Shown piece after piece: positions 41,493-50,327 of a stretch of DNA of 64,000 bases. The stretch comes from Paenibacillus_I sp035510375 (lineage in GTDB: Bacteria; Bacillota; Bacilli; Paenibacillales; Paenibacillaceae). The position numbers and the translations under genes were made by a program. The notes under the pieces are model-generated. The model ran no database searches and had not been told where the DNA came from. It saw only the letters and a list, made by a program, of their open reading frames with translations. Each line of letters begins with the position of its first letter. Position 1 is the stretch's first letter. The stretch lies in the NCBI RefSeq assembly GCF_035510375.1, contig NZ_DATKHG010000058.1, one strand, 5' to 3'.

Positions 41493-42341
41493 TCAGCCTG
41501 TTAACCATAGGCCCAGCCCGGCTGCGACGGCGCCGGCTACGGCGGATGCGCACAGGTTGACGAGGTCGTTCGTCATCAGGCGCAGCCCCCGCACCTGCTC
41601 GGCAGGCGCGCCGCAATGCACGGCGCGCTCCGTCTCGCTGCCGCAGGCCCGGCAGCGGTACATCGCCTGTACGGTCGCGCCGAGCACGGAATCGGCGAAG
41701 GCGCCGGCCAGGCCGGCGGCAGCGGCCACGACGACGAGCAAGGCCGCGCCCGGCTGCGGCGCCGGGTCGGCGGCGGCCAAAAGCGCGGCGGCCGCGCCGA
41801 TGAAGGCGGCGCCGGCAAGCGCCGCCGCGGAGCCGAGCGCGGTCACGCCGCCGCTCGTGCCCGGCGGCACTTTGCGGCCGGTGAGCACGGCGCGCGGAGC
41901 GGTGCGGCTCAGGGCGCCGATCTCGGTCGCCCAAGTGTCGGCATTGACGGAGGCCATAACGCCGACGAACGCGAGCTGCAGGGCAGGGACGGGCCATAAC
42001 GCGTAAGCGGCGCACAAGGCAAGGCCGAGGCCGCCGTTCGCCCACACCTGGCCCGTGTCCCGCCTGCCGCTTTTGACATAGTGCGCCTCGGCCTCGGCTT
42101 TGGCGCGATGGCGCTTCTTCCATTTCGACCAGAACGACGAAGAGATGAAAAAAGCCAGCAGCGTCCCGAACCAGAACGGCCCGCCCAGCGTGACGAATGC
42201 CGTTCCCATCGGCACCGCCGACCACGCCCCGGAAGCCGACAACGAGCATTTGCGGTAAGCGAGCCATGCGACAAGCCCGCTTCCGAACAAGCCGAACGCC
42301 AATCGCAAGGCGATCTCTTCCAAACTCCAATCGGCTATCAT
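41493..42341 (-). CDS. DUF92-family membrane protein
   Basis: A 282-aa protein with about seven membrane segments, very rich in Ala, Gly and Leu. DUF92 motifs: LSASGAWSAVPMGTAFVTLG, VNADTWATEIGALSRTAPR, GTSGGVTALGSAAAL, and the short cysteine pair YRCRACGSETERAVHCG. Plant VTE6 and cyanobacterial relatives act on phytyl/isoprenyl phosphates; the Firmicute role is unknown. ATG 42341 follows GGGGAGCCGGG, better than an upstream in-frame start. It is divergent from the HD-GYP gene. Confidence 0.88.
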   Translation of the reverse strand: MIADWSLEEIALRLAFGLFGSGLVAWLAYRKCSLSASGAWSAVPMGTAFVTLGGPFWFGTLLAFFISSSFWSKWKKRHRAKAEAEAHYVKSGRRDTGQVWANGGLGLALCAAYALWPVPALQLAFVGVMASVNADTWATEIGALSRTAPRAVLTGRKVPPGTSGGVTALGSAAALAGAAFIGAAAALLAAADPAPQPGAALLVVVAAAAGLAGAFADSVLGATVQAMYRCRACGSETERAVHCGAPAEQVRGLRLMTNDLVNLCASAVAGAVAAGLGLWLTG

Positions 42342-42420
42342 CCCGGCTCCCCTTTCCCGTCCTGCGACGCTCAATCGCGCGCCGCGGCGTAAAATTTTGG
42401 CCAAATTGTCCTGAACCGGC

Positions 42421-42480
42421 AGGATTAACCGTTTATTCGTCGAATAAACGGTTAATCCTCGAATAATATTGAGCTATTCG
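42421..42480. repeat. Perfect 39-bp palindrome plus a second inverted pair (operator-like)
   Basis: Arms of 19 bases (AGGATTAACCGTTTATTCG, 42421-42439) flank a single T at 42440 and are perfectly complementary to 42441-42459. A second pair, CGAATA (42460-42465) and TATTCG (42475-42480), repeats the same hexamer. This gives four TATTCG half-sites in 47 bases between the divergent DUF92 and HD-GYP starts. No T run follows, so a protein-binding site is more likely than a terminator. Confidence 0.9.
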
Positions 42481-42515
42481 ACATTCAGTTCGTTCGGTTA
42501 GGAGTGTTGTTACCA

Positions 42516-43667
42516 TTGGCGGATTATGATTTTGAGCTGCAGCCGGCTCTGAAGGAAGAGCATACGCCGGAGCAGATGCTTCGCATCATTTTCGATTATA
42601 CCGCAAAAATCGGCAACGAGAGCAGCCTGCAGAACGTGCTCGTCCTGATGGCGAACATGGGCCGCGAGATGATTGTTTCGGACCGCTGCACCGTGTGGCT
42701 GATCGACCACAAAACCAATGAGCTGTTCACCACCGTCGCGCACGGGGTGAACGAAATCCGCGTGCCGATGGGCTCCGGCTTCGTCGGTCATTCGATCGAA
42801 ATCGGAAAGCCGCTGCTGATTGAGGACGCCTATGCCGATCCCCGTCACAACCCGACGAATGACAAGCTTACCGGGTACAAGACCAAATCGATCATCACCG
42901 TGCCGTTCGTCGGCAACGACGGAAGCATGATCGGCGCCTATCAGGCGATCAATAAAATGACCCCCGAAGCGGTGTTCACGCAGCGGGATCTCGATTATTT
43001 GGCGCTCGCCGCCTCCTATGCCGGCAAATCGCTGGAATCGGTCATGCTGCATGAGGAGATCGTGGCGACGCAGCGGGAAATCATTTTCACGATGGGCGAA
43101 ATCGGCGAGAGCCGCTCCAAGGAAACGGGCAATCACGTGAAACGGGTGGCCGAGTATTCCTACATTCTCGCGCTCGGTCTCGGTTTGGGCCAGGAGGAAG
43201 CGGAGAAAATCAAGATGGCTTCCCCGATGCACGATATCGGCAAGGTGGCCATTCCGGACGCCGTTCTGAAGAAGCCGGGCAAACTGACCGACGAGGAATA
43301 CGACATCATGAAGACGCACACGACGATCGCCTACAATCTGCTGAAAGGCTCGAGCCGCGACTTGCTCCGCTCCGCCGCTTCCATCGCGCACGAGCATCAT
43401 GAGAAATGGGACGGCACCGGCTATCCGCAGAAGCTGAAAGGCGAGGAAATCCACCTCTACGGCCGGATTACCGCGGTGGCCGACGTATTCGACGCCCTCG
43501 GCAGCGACCGGGTGTACAAAAAGGCTTGGGAGCTCGACCGCATCGTCAACCTTTTCCATGAAGAGCGGGGCCGCCATTTCGACCCGCAGCTGATCGACGT
43601 GTTCATGGAGCAGCTGCCGAAAATCATCGAGGTTCGCGACCGGTACAAAGACGATATGCCGGAGTAA
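42516..43667 (+). CDS. GAF-HD-GYP cyclic-di-GMP phosphodiesterase-like protein
   Basis: A protein of about 383 aa. A GAF domain (about 35-185; SDRCTVWLIDHKTNELFT, SGFVGHSIEIGKPLLIEDAY) is followed by an HD-GYP domain (about 195-375; HVKRVAEYS, SPMHDIGKVAIPD, HHEKWDGTGYP with the GYP signature, ITAVADVFDAL). The metal ligands are intact, so c-di-GMP hydrolysis is likely, controlled by a small molecule bound to GAF. No signal or membrane part. TTG at 42516 gives 11 bases from AGGAG; a GTG at 42504 would overlap the ribosome site. The palindrome lies upstream. Confidence 0.9.
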   Translation: MADYDFELQPALKEEHTPEQMLRIIFDYTAKIGNESSLQNVLVLMANMGREMIVSDRCTVWLIDHKTNELFTTVAHGVNEIRVPMGSGFVGHSIEIGKPLLIEDAYADPRHNPTNDKLTGYKTKSIITVPFVGNDGSMIGAYQAINKMTPEAVFTQRDLDYLALAASYAGKSLESVMLHEEIVATQREIIFTMGEIGESRSKETGNHVKRVAEYSYILALGLGLGQEEAEKIKMASPMHDIGKVAIPDAVLKKPGKLTDEEYDIMKTHTTIAYNLLKGSSRDLLRSAASIAHEHHEKWDGTGYPQKLKGEEIHLYGRITAVADVFDALGSDRVYKKAWELDRIVNLFHEERGRHFDPQLIDVFMEQLPKIIEVRDRYKDDMPE

Positions 43668-43681
43668 TCCCGCTCGGTTGT

Positions 43682-44485
43682 TTATGTTGCGCTTCTGCCG
43701 AACAACCGCTTCAACCATCCCGGTCGAGGCTGCTTGCCCAGCGCGGCGGCGTATCGATCCGGATAATTGGTGCAGATCATAATGTCCGGACTGATGGCGG
43801 CCAGACGGCGCATGCGTTGGGGGTCGTTCACCGTCCATGCCATGACCTGCAGCCCCGCTTCGCTGAACAGGGCCGTACGCTGCCGGTTCAGGTAGGCATG
43901 GCCGATCGACAGAAACGCCGCGTCCAGCGTTTTCAGCTCCTGAACCAGGAACGGCGGCGCCCCGTCGATGATCAGGCCGATTTTCACATCGGCAGACAGC
44001 TCGCGCACCTTGCGGAGCGCCGTCGGATCGAATGAGGTGATCACCGCCTCGCGTTCGATTCCATGCTTGCGCAGCAGGTCGACGACCGCCTTTTCCATTC
44101 CGGGATAACGGCCGCCGTATGTCTTCAGTTCGATATTCAGCCGGCACCGTCCCTTGGTTTCTTCGATAACCGTTTCAAGCAGCGGAATTGTTTCACCGGC
44201 GAACGCCGGCGAGAACCATCCGCCGACATCCGTCGCGGTCAGCTGTTCGGCGTCGTAATCCGCCACTCTGCCTTTCCTTTTGGCCGTCCGCTGCAGCGTG
44301 TCGTCATGGATGACGACGGGGATGCCGTCCCGCGACAGCTGGACGTCCAGCTCAATCCATTCGACGAACGGGAACGACATCGCCTTCCGTATCGCGGCCA
44401 TCGTGTTTTCCGGTGCGAGGCCGGACGCTCCGCGGTGCGCCACGCAACTGTTTTTCAAACCGTTTCCTCCCGTCCGTTTCGTCAT
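43682..44485 (-). CDS. Glycerophosphodiester phosphodiesterase
   Basis: A 267-aa cytoplasmic enzyme (no signal peptide). The GDPD barrel motifs are VAHRGASGLAPENTMAAI (catalytic HR), WIELDVQLSRDGIPVVIHDD (Glu, Asp, His), and LNIELKTY. It hydrolyses glycerophosphodiesters to glycerol-3-phosphate and an alcohol. It ends 14 bases from the convergent HD-GYP gene, with no room for a separate terminator. Confidence 0.93.
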   Translation of the reverse strand: MTKRTGGNGLKNSCVAHRGASGLAPENTMAAIRKAMSFPFVEWIELDVQLSRDGIPVVIHDDTLQRTAKRKGRVADYDAEQLTATDVGGWFSPAFAGETIPLLETVIEETKGRCRLNIELKTYGGRYPGMEKAVVDLLRKHGIEREAVITSFDPTALRKVRELSADVKIGLIIDGAPPFLVQELKTLDAAFLSIGHAYLNRQRTALFSEAGLQVMAWTVNDPQRMRRLAAISPDIMICTNYPDRYAAALGKQPRPGWLKRLFGRSAT

Positions 44486-44575
44486 TTGCCGAACCCTCCA
44501 CCCATTATAACAGGAAAAGACAGGCCGATTGAACCCGTTCTCTTCAGCCGAAGCGGCCGCTCATATAGGGAAGTT

Positions 44576-44656
44576 ATGATCGCCAATCCGGAGAGTATGA
44601 CTGAGAGGACAGAAAAAGGGCCGTTCCTCAAGAGGATTCTCGGTGCACTAAGTTAA
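44576..44656 (+). CDS. Possible 26-aa peptide
   Basis: A 27-codon frame starts ATG at 44576, six bases after AGGGAAG, and ends TAA at 44654-44656, encoding MIANPESMTERTEKGPFLKR plus six more residues (ending GALS). It lies alone on the plus strand in the 189-base gap between gdpD and hemY. A CATATAGGG upstream could be a weak -10. The context is otherwise empty; it may be chance. Confidence 0.25.
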   Translation: MIANPESMTERTEKGPFLKRILGALS

Positions 44657-44674
44657 GGACAGCCCCGCATCGCG

Positions 44675-46153
44675 TTACCGGCTCAGCAGCTCGGCGACCG
44701 CGGCAAGCGCCGTTTCCTTGCCCTGACGGATGCAGTCGGGCAGCCCGATGCCGTCGAACGCCGCGCCGGCCGCCCAAACGCCCGGAAGCGCTTCGGCCAG
44801 CCGCGACTTGAACGCCCGGCTCCGCTCCACATGCCCTACCGGGTATTGGGGCATCGAACGCCTCAGCCGTGTGACTTCCGTAAACAGCGGCTCAGTCTTG
44901 ATGCCCAGAATGTCGCGGATATCGTTCAGCACGATCGCCGACAACTGATCGTCGGGCAGCTCGACCGCGTCTTCATCGCCGGCCCTGCCGACATAACAGC
45001 GCAGCAGCACCTTGTCCGGCGGGCTGGTATGCAGCCATTTCGTGGACGTCCAGGTGCAGGCCGTTATTTGCCGCCCTTCCGTGCGCGGCACGAGAAAGCC
45101 GGAGCCCTCGAACTCCAGGCCGAAGGCCGCCTTATCAAAGGCAAGCACGACGTTCGCCACGGATACGTAGCGCACGCTTTCCAGCATCGACACGTCCAGA
45201 TGCGGAGACAGCAAGGGTGCGGCATCGAAAGCCGGCGCCGTAACGATGACGGTGTCCGCATGGACCGTCCCGCCGTTGTCGAGCTCGACCGCGTAACGCG
45301 CTCGACCTTCACCGTCAGCGTCCGCGGATGCCCGGTCGGCGGCGGCACGAAGCCCCACCGCCTTCACGCCCATCCGCCGCTCGGCCGAAGCAAGCTCGCG
45401 GTCAAGCGCCTCGACCATCGCGGACAGGCCGTTCCGGAACGTCAAAAACGTAGCGCTCTTGTACCGCCCCGCCGTTCCTGCCTTCCCCGCCTGGGAGGGC
45501 GACGCTTGCCTGCTGCGCCGCATCCCGCGAATAAGGCTGCCGTATTTGCGCTCGGCCTCGCGGAACTGCGGGAACGTCGCCCGCAGGCTCAGCTTGTCGA
45601 GCTCGCCTGCATAAATACCCGCAAGCAGCGGCTCCGCCACCCGCTCGACCACCTGCGGACCGAGACGGCGCTCGAGAAACGCGCCGATCGACTCGTCCTC
45701 CGACCCTTTGCGGGCCGGCAGCACGAAATCGAGCGCAGCCCGCAGCTTGCCGCCGGCCGACAGCAGCCCGGTCGCCGCAAACGGCGCGATTTCCGTCGGA
45801 ATGCCGAGCACAAGCCCCTCCGGCATCGGGTGCAGCTTGCCTCTGTGCAGGATATATGCGCGCTTGCCGGACGGATTGATCGGCACGAGCTCGTCCGCCA
45901 GGCCCAGCTCGTCCGCCAGGTCGATAATCGGCAGCTTCCGGGCCAGAAAAGAATCCGGACCCTTCTCGATGACGAAGCCCTCCTTGCGGAGCGTGCTGAT
46001 TTTACCGCCCAGCGCGGGCGCCGGCTCGATGATCGTAATCTCCGCTTGCAGCCCCCGCTCGGCGGCGAAGCGGCGCAAATAAAAAGCGGAGCTCAGTCCG
46101 CTTATTCCTCCGCCGATTACTGCCGCCCGGACGGCGCGTTCTTGTCTCCGCAT
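44675..46153 (-). CDS. hemY: Protoporphyrinogen/coproporphyrinogen III oxidase
   Basis: A 492-aa flavoprotein. FAD motif AAVIGGGISGLSSAFYLRR at the N-terminus, ALGGKISTLRKEGFVIEKGPDS, and the C-terminal AGAAFDGIGLPDCIRQGKE FAD-binding loop. In Firmicutes this enzyme (CgoX) oxidises coproporphyrinogen III to coproporphyrin III. There is a low-complexity Ala/Arg/Ser insert at about 215-230. It is the last gene of hemE-hemH-hemY; the start lies four bases after hemH. Confidence 0.94.
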   Translation of the reverse strand: MRRQERAVRAAVIGGGISGLSSAFYLRRFAAERGLQAEITIIEPAPALGGKISTLRKEGFVIEKGPDSFLARKLPIIDLADELGLADELVPINPSGKRAYILHRGKLHPMPEGLVLGIPTEIAPFAATGLLSAGGKLRAALDFVLPARKGSEDESIGAFLERRLGPQVVERVAEPLLAGIYAGELDKLSLRATFPQFREAERKYGSLIRGMRRSRQASPSQAGKAGTAGRYKSATFLTFRNGLSAMVEALDRELASAERRMGVKAVGLRAAADRASADADGEGRARYAVELDNGGTVHADTVIVTAPAFDAAPLLSPHLDVSMLESVRYVSVANVVLAFDKAAFGLEFEGSGFLVPRTEGRQITACTWTSTKWLHTSPPDKVLLRCYVGRAGDEDAVELPDDQLSAIVLNDIRDILGIKTEPLFTEVTRLRRSMPQYPVGHVERSRAFKSRLAEALPGVWAAGAAFDGIGLPDCIRQGKETALAAVAELLSR

Positions 46154-46157
46154 GTCG

Positions 46158-47093
46158 TCAACCTCTTTCGTTCAACGCCGCCATGACCGATTCGGCCAGC
46201 GTTTCCATATAGAACGGGTCGGTGTTCAGCATGTCAATCCGCTCCAGCCTGATCCCGAGCTCCGCCGCAAACGCCTTGGCTTCGATATCCAGATCGTACA
46301 GCACTTCCAAATGATCCGACACGAAGCCGATCGGCGCGGACAGCACATGCTTGACGCCTTGCGCGCCGAGCTCGCGCAGCGTTTCGAGAATATCGGGTCC
46401 CAGCCAAGGCTCCCGCGTCCGCCCCGCGCTCTGCCACGTGAACTGCCAGTTGTCCGTGCCGGCCGCTTCGGCCACCGCGCCGGACGTTGCCAGCAGCTGG
46501 CTGACATACGGGTCGCCCATCTCCAGAATCTTCTCCGGAAGGCTGTGCGCGCTGAACAATACCTTCACGGCGGCGGGCGCCGCATCGCCGCCGAACTTTC
46601 GCAGGCCCGCGATCACCCTGTCCGCCAATGTTGCAATCAGCTTCGGATGAAGATGATAGTCCTCCACGAACGTCATGCGGATGCCCGGCTGCTCGGCCTT
46701 CTCCTTCGCGCGCTTGATATAGCCTCCGACGCTCATGACGGAATAATGCGGCGCCAGCACGATGCCGACCGCCTCGGCAATGCCGTCCGCAGCCATCGCG
46801 TCGACACCGTCTTCGATGAACGGTTTGGCATGCTTCAAGCCCTGGTAGCAGCGGAAAACGCCCGGCTCCAGCCGGTCGAGCGTCTCCTGCAGCCTTTGAA
46901 CCTGGCGGTTCGTGTTCTCGCGCAGCGGGAACACCCCTCCGACGATCGCTTCATAGCGGCCGACGAGATCGGTCAGCTGCTCAGGCGTCGGCGCGTGTCC
47001 CCGCCTGATATGCGTATAATAGGCCTCGATGTCGGCCATGCTCTCCGGCGTTCCGTAGGACATGACGAGCACGCCGATCTTTCGTTCAGCCAA
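46158..47093 (-). CDS. hemH: Ferrochelatase (coproporphyrin type)
   Basis: A 311-aa cytoplasmic enzyme. VLVMSYGTPESMADIEAYY, SVGGYIKRAKEKAEQ, VLFSAHSLPEKILEMGDPY with the catalytic His, and APIGFVSDHLEVLYDLDIEA are the family motifs. The length and lack of a C-terminal Fe-S segment fit the Gram-positive CpfC type, which inserts iron into coproporphyrin III. It overlaps hemE by eight bases, indicating translational coupling. Confidence 0.95.
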   Translation of the reverse strand: MAERKIGVLVMSYGTPESMADIEAYYTHIRRGHAPTPEQLTDLVGRYEAIVGGVFPLRENTNRQVQRLQETLDRLEPGVFRCYQGLKHAKPFIEDGVDAMAADGIAEAVGIVLAPHYSVMSVGGYIKRAKEKAEQPGIRMTFVEDYHLHPKLIATLADRVIAGLRKFGGDAAPAAVKVLFSAHSLPEKILEMGDPYVSQLLATSGAVAEAAGTDNWQFTWQSAGRTREPWLGPDILETLRELGAQGVKHVLSAPIGFVSDHLEVLYDLDIEAKAFAAELGIRLERIDMLNTDPFYMETLAESVMAALNERG

Positions 47094-48162
47094 GTCCCGC
47101 CGCCTCCTTCGCCGCGCCGCTTCCGACGATTGCGTCTGAGGAGTAGCTGTGAATGTATGCGGTCAACCGCTGAAGCTTCTCAAGCGAAGCTTCGGGGAAC
47201 AGGCCGTGTCCCAAATTGAAAATGTAGCCTGGCTGCTCCAGTCCCTGATCGATGATGCGGCGGGCATGCTCTTCAATCACCTCGTCCGGCGCCGTTAGCA
47301 CGACCGGGTCGAGATTGCCCTGCACGGCGAAGCGGCCTCCGAGCCGCCTGCGGCCTTCCGCAATCGGCACGCGCCAATCGAGCCCGATAACGTCCGCTTG
47401 CAGCCTGCCCAGCGCGGGGAGCAATTCGCCCGAGCCGACGCCGGGAAAATAGATTTTCGGCTGCGGCAAATCGGACAGCTCCGCGAAAATCCGCTCGATC
47501 GTAGGCAGTACAAAACGATTGAAATCGTCCGGAGCGAGCGCGCCGACCCAACTGTCGAACAGCTGGAACGCTTTGCCGCCGGCGGCCATATGGGCGCGCA
47601 GGTAGGCAATGACCATGTCGCCCAGCTTGTCCATCAAGAGATGCCACACGTCGGGCGCGCCGTACATCAGTTCCTTCGTCCGCAAATAATTGCGGGAAGG
47701 GCGCCCTTCGATCAGATAGCTGGCGATCGTGAACGGGGCGCCGGCGAACGTAATCAACGGCACATCAAGCGCGCGGTCCAGCATCCGGATCGTCTCCAGC
47801 ACGTGGGACAAATCGCCCTCGACGTCGATCGGCTTCAGCCGCTCCACGTCCGCTTTGCTGCGGACAGGATTGGCGATCACCGGCCCGACGTTCGCGACAA
47901 TATCGAAATCGATGCCGATCGATGCGACCGGATTCATAATATCGGAATACAAAATAGCCGCGTCCACGCCCAGCTTGCGGACCGGCATGAGCGTCACTTC
48001 CGCCGCCAGCTCCGGCTGCCGGCATATTTCAAGCAGCGAATAACGTTCTTTTATTTTACGGTACTCCGGATCATACCGTCCCGCCTGGCGCATATACCAA
48101 ACGGGCACGCGGTCGACGCTTTCTTTGCGGCATGCCCGGATGAACCGGTCGTTATAGCTCAT
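47086..48162 (-). CDS. hemE: Uroporphyrinogen decarboxylase
   Basis: A 358-aa enzyme. VPVWYMRQAGRYDPEYR (substrate-binding arginines), AILYSDIMNPVASIGIDFDI, FAGAPFTIASYLIEG, and GNLDPVVL plus NLGHGLFPEA near the C-terminus are diagnostic. It decarboxylates uroporphyrinogen III to coproporphyrinogen III. ATG 48162 follows GGGGAGCGCGA; an in-frame start at 48201 lacks a site. It is the first gene of the heme unit, divergent from phoX. Confidence 0.95.
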   Translation of the reverse strand: MSYNDRFIRACRKESVDRVPVWYMRQAGRYDPEYRKIKERYSLLEICRQPELAAEVTLMPVRKLGVDAAILYSDIMNPVASIGIDFDIVANVGPVIANPVRSKADVERLKPIDVEGDLSHVLETIRMLDRALDVPLITFAGAPFTIASYLIEGRPSRNYLRTKELMYGAPDVWHLLMDKLGDMVIAYLRAHMAAGGKAFQLFDSWVGALAPDDFNRFVLPTIERIFAELSDLPQPKIYFPGVGSGELLPALGRLQADVIGLDWRVPIAEGRRRLGGRFAVQGNLDPVVLTAPDEVIEEHARRIIDQGLEQPGYIFNLGHGLFPEASLEKLQRLTAYIHSYSSDAIVGSGAAKEAAGLG

Positions 48163-48253
48163 TCGCGCTCCCCATTTCTCTCTATTTCCCTTCGTTTCCA
48201 TTCCATTATGCCCTTTTTGAAGAGCGCTAACAACCGCCGCGCTTCGACTTTCA

Positions 48254-48306
48254 TTGACAAACCTATGACAAATTGGCCTTTACAAAACCTTCATTCGTTA
48301 TTAACG
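48254..48306 (+). promoter_or_regulatory. Candidate PhoP box array upstream of phoX
   Basis: TTGACA (48254), ATGACA (48265), TTTACA (48279), TTCATT (48290) and TTAACG (48301) resemble the TTAACA-type PhoP half-site. Their starts fall 11, 14, 11 and 11 bases apart, on the same DNA face. TATGCT at 48327-48332 is a possible -10. Confidence 0.5.
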
Positions 48307-48378
48307 TGCCGATTACGTTTCACATCTATGCTTGTTTACGTTGAGTCTATCCTATCATTCATAAGGGAGATGTGCGAG

Positions 48379-50055
48379 TTGGAGAACAAGAACATGGACC
48401 GTAAAACATTTTTGTCTTATCTGGGCACCGGGGCTGCCGCACTGGCAGCGGCATCGGCCGGCTTGGGCGTACTCGACGGCAAGGCGTCGGCCGCATCGAC
48501 GACCGCAGACCACCTTTTCGGCTTCAAAACGAATAAGGTAAGCGGATATTTCGAGCCGATCGCGCCTTCCAAGGAAGACAAACTGATCCTGCCCAAAGGC
48601 TTCAAGTACGATGTCATCGCCGCCATGGACGACGTCATCAACAAGGACGGCGACAAATTCGGCGACGGCTCCGACTACAACGCCTTTTTCCCGATTGACG
48701 GCTCCAACACGCGCGGACTTCTGATCAATAATCATGAATATACGACCATTTTCAGCGTCGGTCCCATTAAGGACGGCAAAATGACGGACGATCAAGTACA
48801 AAAAAACCTGTATTACCAAGGCATGTCCGTTATCGAAGTATACCGCGACGAGAACGGCACGTGGAAAATGGACACGAACTCCAAGCACGCGCGCCGTATT
48901 ACCGGGTTCACCAAGCTCGAGTTGACCGGGCCGGCACGAGGGACGGCGGCTGTGGGCAACGCAACGACGGTGCAAGGCACTTTCGCAAACTGCTCCGGCG
49001 GCGTAACGCTGTGGAACACGGCGCTTTCCTGCGAGGAGAACTTCACGGAAACCGCGGAAGCGTCCGGCCTCAACGTTACCCATTACGGCTGGGTCGTCGA
49101 GATCGATCCTTTCGACAAATCGTATTTGAAAAAGCATACGGCGCTCGGACGGTTCAGCCATGAAAACACCGCTATGGGCCTGACCGCGGACGGCCGCGTC
49201 GTCGTGTACATGGGCGATGACAAAAAAGACGCTTGCGTCTACAAGTTCGTCAGCAAAGGCAAGTTCGACAAATCCAAAGGACGCGCCAACTCGGCGTTGC
49301 TGGAATCCGGCACGCTGTACGTGGCCAACCTGAAATCCGGCAAATGGGTGCCCGTCACGATCGAAGAAGTGCTGAAAGTGCTCGGCAACGAGAAATTCAA
49401 GGCGCCGGCCGGCGTGTCCGCGAAGCGCCAGGATCTGCTTAACAAATACAAGACGCAGGCGGATGTGGTGGTCAATTGCGCGGAGGCCGCTCTGCTGGTA
49501 GGCGGCACGCCGACTGACCGTCCGGAAGATATCGAAATTTCGCCGTTCGACAATACGGTTTTCATCAGCCACACAAACAACGACCTGCACGGCAACATTC
49601 ACGGACACATTACGCGTATCTTCGAATCCGGCAACGACCTGGGCTCGCTGGAATTCGACTTTGAAATTTTTGCGGCAGGCGGCAGACAATCGGGCTTCAG
49701 CTCGCCGGACAATCTGGCGTTTGACTCGAACGGCAACCTGTGGGTCGTAACCGACATTTCGAGCGGCAGCCAGAACAAAGGCGTGCACAAGGCGTTCATG
49801 AACAACGGCCTGTTCGTCATCCCGACCTCCGGCCGCGACAAAGGCGTCGCCTATCAATTCGCATCCGGCCCGGTCGAAAGCGAAATGACGGGACCGTTCT
49901 TCACGCCGGACGAGCAGACGCTGTTCCTCTCCGTCCAGCATCCCGGCGAAGAAACGACGGATTTGAACAACCCGACGAGCCGTTGGCCGCACCGGGCAGG
50001 CGATACGAAAGCCCGCGCAGCCGTAGTCGCCATCAGCGGCTTCAAGCTGGGCTAA
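48379..50055 (+). CDS. phoX: PhoX-family (DUF839) alkaline phosphatase, Tat substrate
   Basis: A protein of about 558 aa. The N-terminus KNMDRKTFLSYLGTGAAALA is Tat-like but has RK in place of the twin arginine, followed by a mild hydrophobic stretch and ASA. The DUF839 body follows: LLINNHEYTTIF, WNTALSCEENFTETAEASG, GRFSHENTAMGLTADGRVVV, SSPDNLAFDSNGNLWVVTD, and MTGPFFTPDEQTLFLSVQHP. PhoX enzymes are Ca/Fe phosphatases released under phosphate limitation. TTG 48379 gives ideal spacing to AAGGGAG; ATG 48394 is possible. tatA and tatC follow. Confidence 0.9.
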   Translation: MENKNMDRKTFLSYLGTGAAALAAASAGLGVLDGKASAASTTADHLFGFKTNKVSGYFEPIAPSKEDKLILPKGFKYDVIAAMDDVINKDGDKFGDGSDYNAFFPIDGSNTRGLLINNHEYTTIFSVGPIKDGKMTDDQVQKNLYYQGMSVIEVYRDENGTWKMDTNSKHARRITGFTKLELTGPARGTAAVGNATTVQGTFANCSGGVTLWNTALSCEENFTETAEASGLNVTHYGWVVEIDPFDKSYLKKHTALGRFSHENTAMGLTADGRVVVYMGDDKKDACVYKFVSKGKFDKSKGRANSALLESGTLYVANLKSGKWVPVTIEEVLKVLGNEKFKAPAGVSAKRQDLLNKYKTQADVVVNCAEAALLVGGTPTDRPEDIEISPFDNTVFISHTNNDLHGNIHGHITRIFESGNDLGSLEFDFEIFAAGGRQSGFSSPDNLAFDSNGNLWVVTDISSGSQNKGVHKAFMNNGLFVIPTSGRDKGVAYQFASGPVESEMTGPFFTPDEQTLFLSVQHPGEETTDLNNPTSRWPHRAGDTKARAAVVAISGFKLG

Positions 50056-50107
50056 TCACAACCGGATCCAAACAACCGGCTAACCAAAATTAAGGAGTGT
50101 GACGACC

Positions 50108-50326
50108 ATGCCTTTCGGCAATATCGGCATCGGCGGACTTATTCTTATTCTCATCATCGCACTGATCATTTTCGGGCCGTCCAAGCTTCCCGAGCTCGGA
50201 CGCGCATTCGGACGCACGCTTAGCGAATTCAAGGGCGCCACGCGCGGACTTGTGAACGGCGAATCGGACGACGAGGCGAAAAAGACTCCTGCCGCACCGG
50301 AAACACCGGCGGCTGTGAACAAGTAA
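50108..50326 (+). CDS. tatA: Sec-independent translocase subunit TatA
   Basis: A 72-aa protein: a short periplasmic N-terminus (MPFGNIGIGG), one membrane helix (LILILIIALIIFGPSKLPEL with the FGP hinge), an amphipathic helix (GRAFGRTLSEFKGATRG) and an acidic Pro/Ala-rich tail. It forms the protein-conducting part of the Tat system together with TatC. AAGGAG lies ten bases upstream of the ATG. One base separates its stop from tatC. Confidence 0.95.
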   Translation: MPFGNIGIGGLILILIIALIIFGPSKLPELGRAFGRTLSEFKGATRGLVNGESDDEAKKTPAAPETPAAVNK

Positions 50327-50327
50327 C

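Noticed and set aside
42510..44147. Minus-strand frame opposite the HD-GYP gene
   Set aside because: Antisense shadow spanning two unrelated genes with no motif or start signal.
47398..48378. Long plus-strand open frame continuing upstream of phoX
   Set aside because: It is antisense to hemE, lacks a ribosome site, and the PhoX signal peptide begins at 48379-48394.
48355..49992. Long minus-strand frame opposite phoX
   Set aside because: No ribosome site and no recognisable motifs; the opposite strand encodes a clear DUF839 protein.
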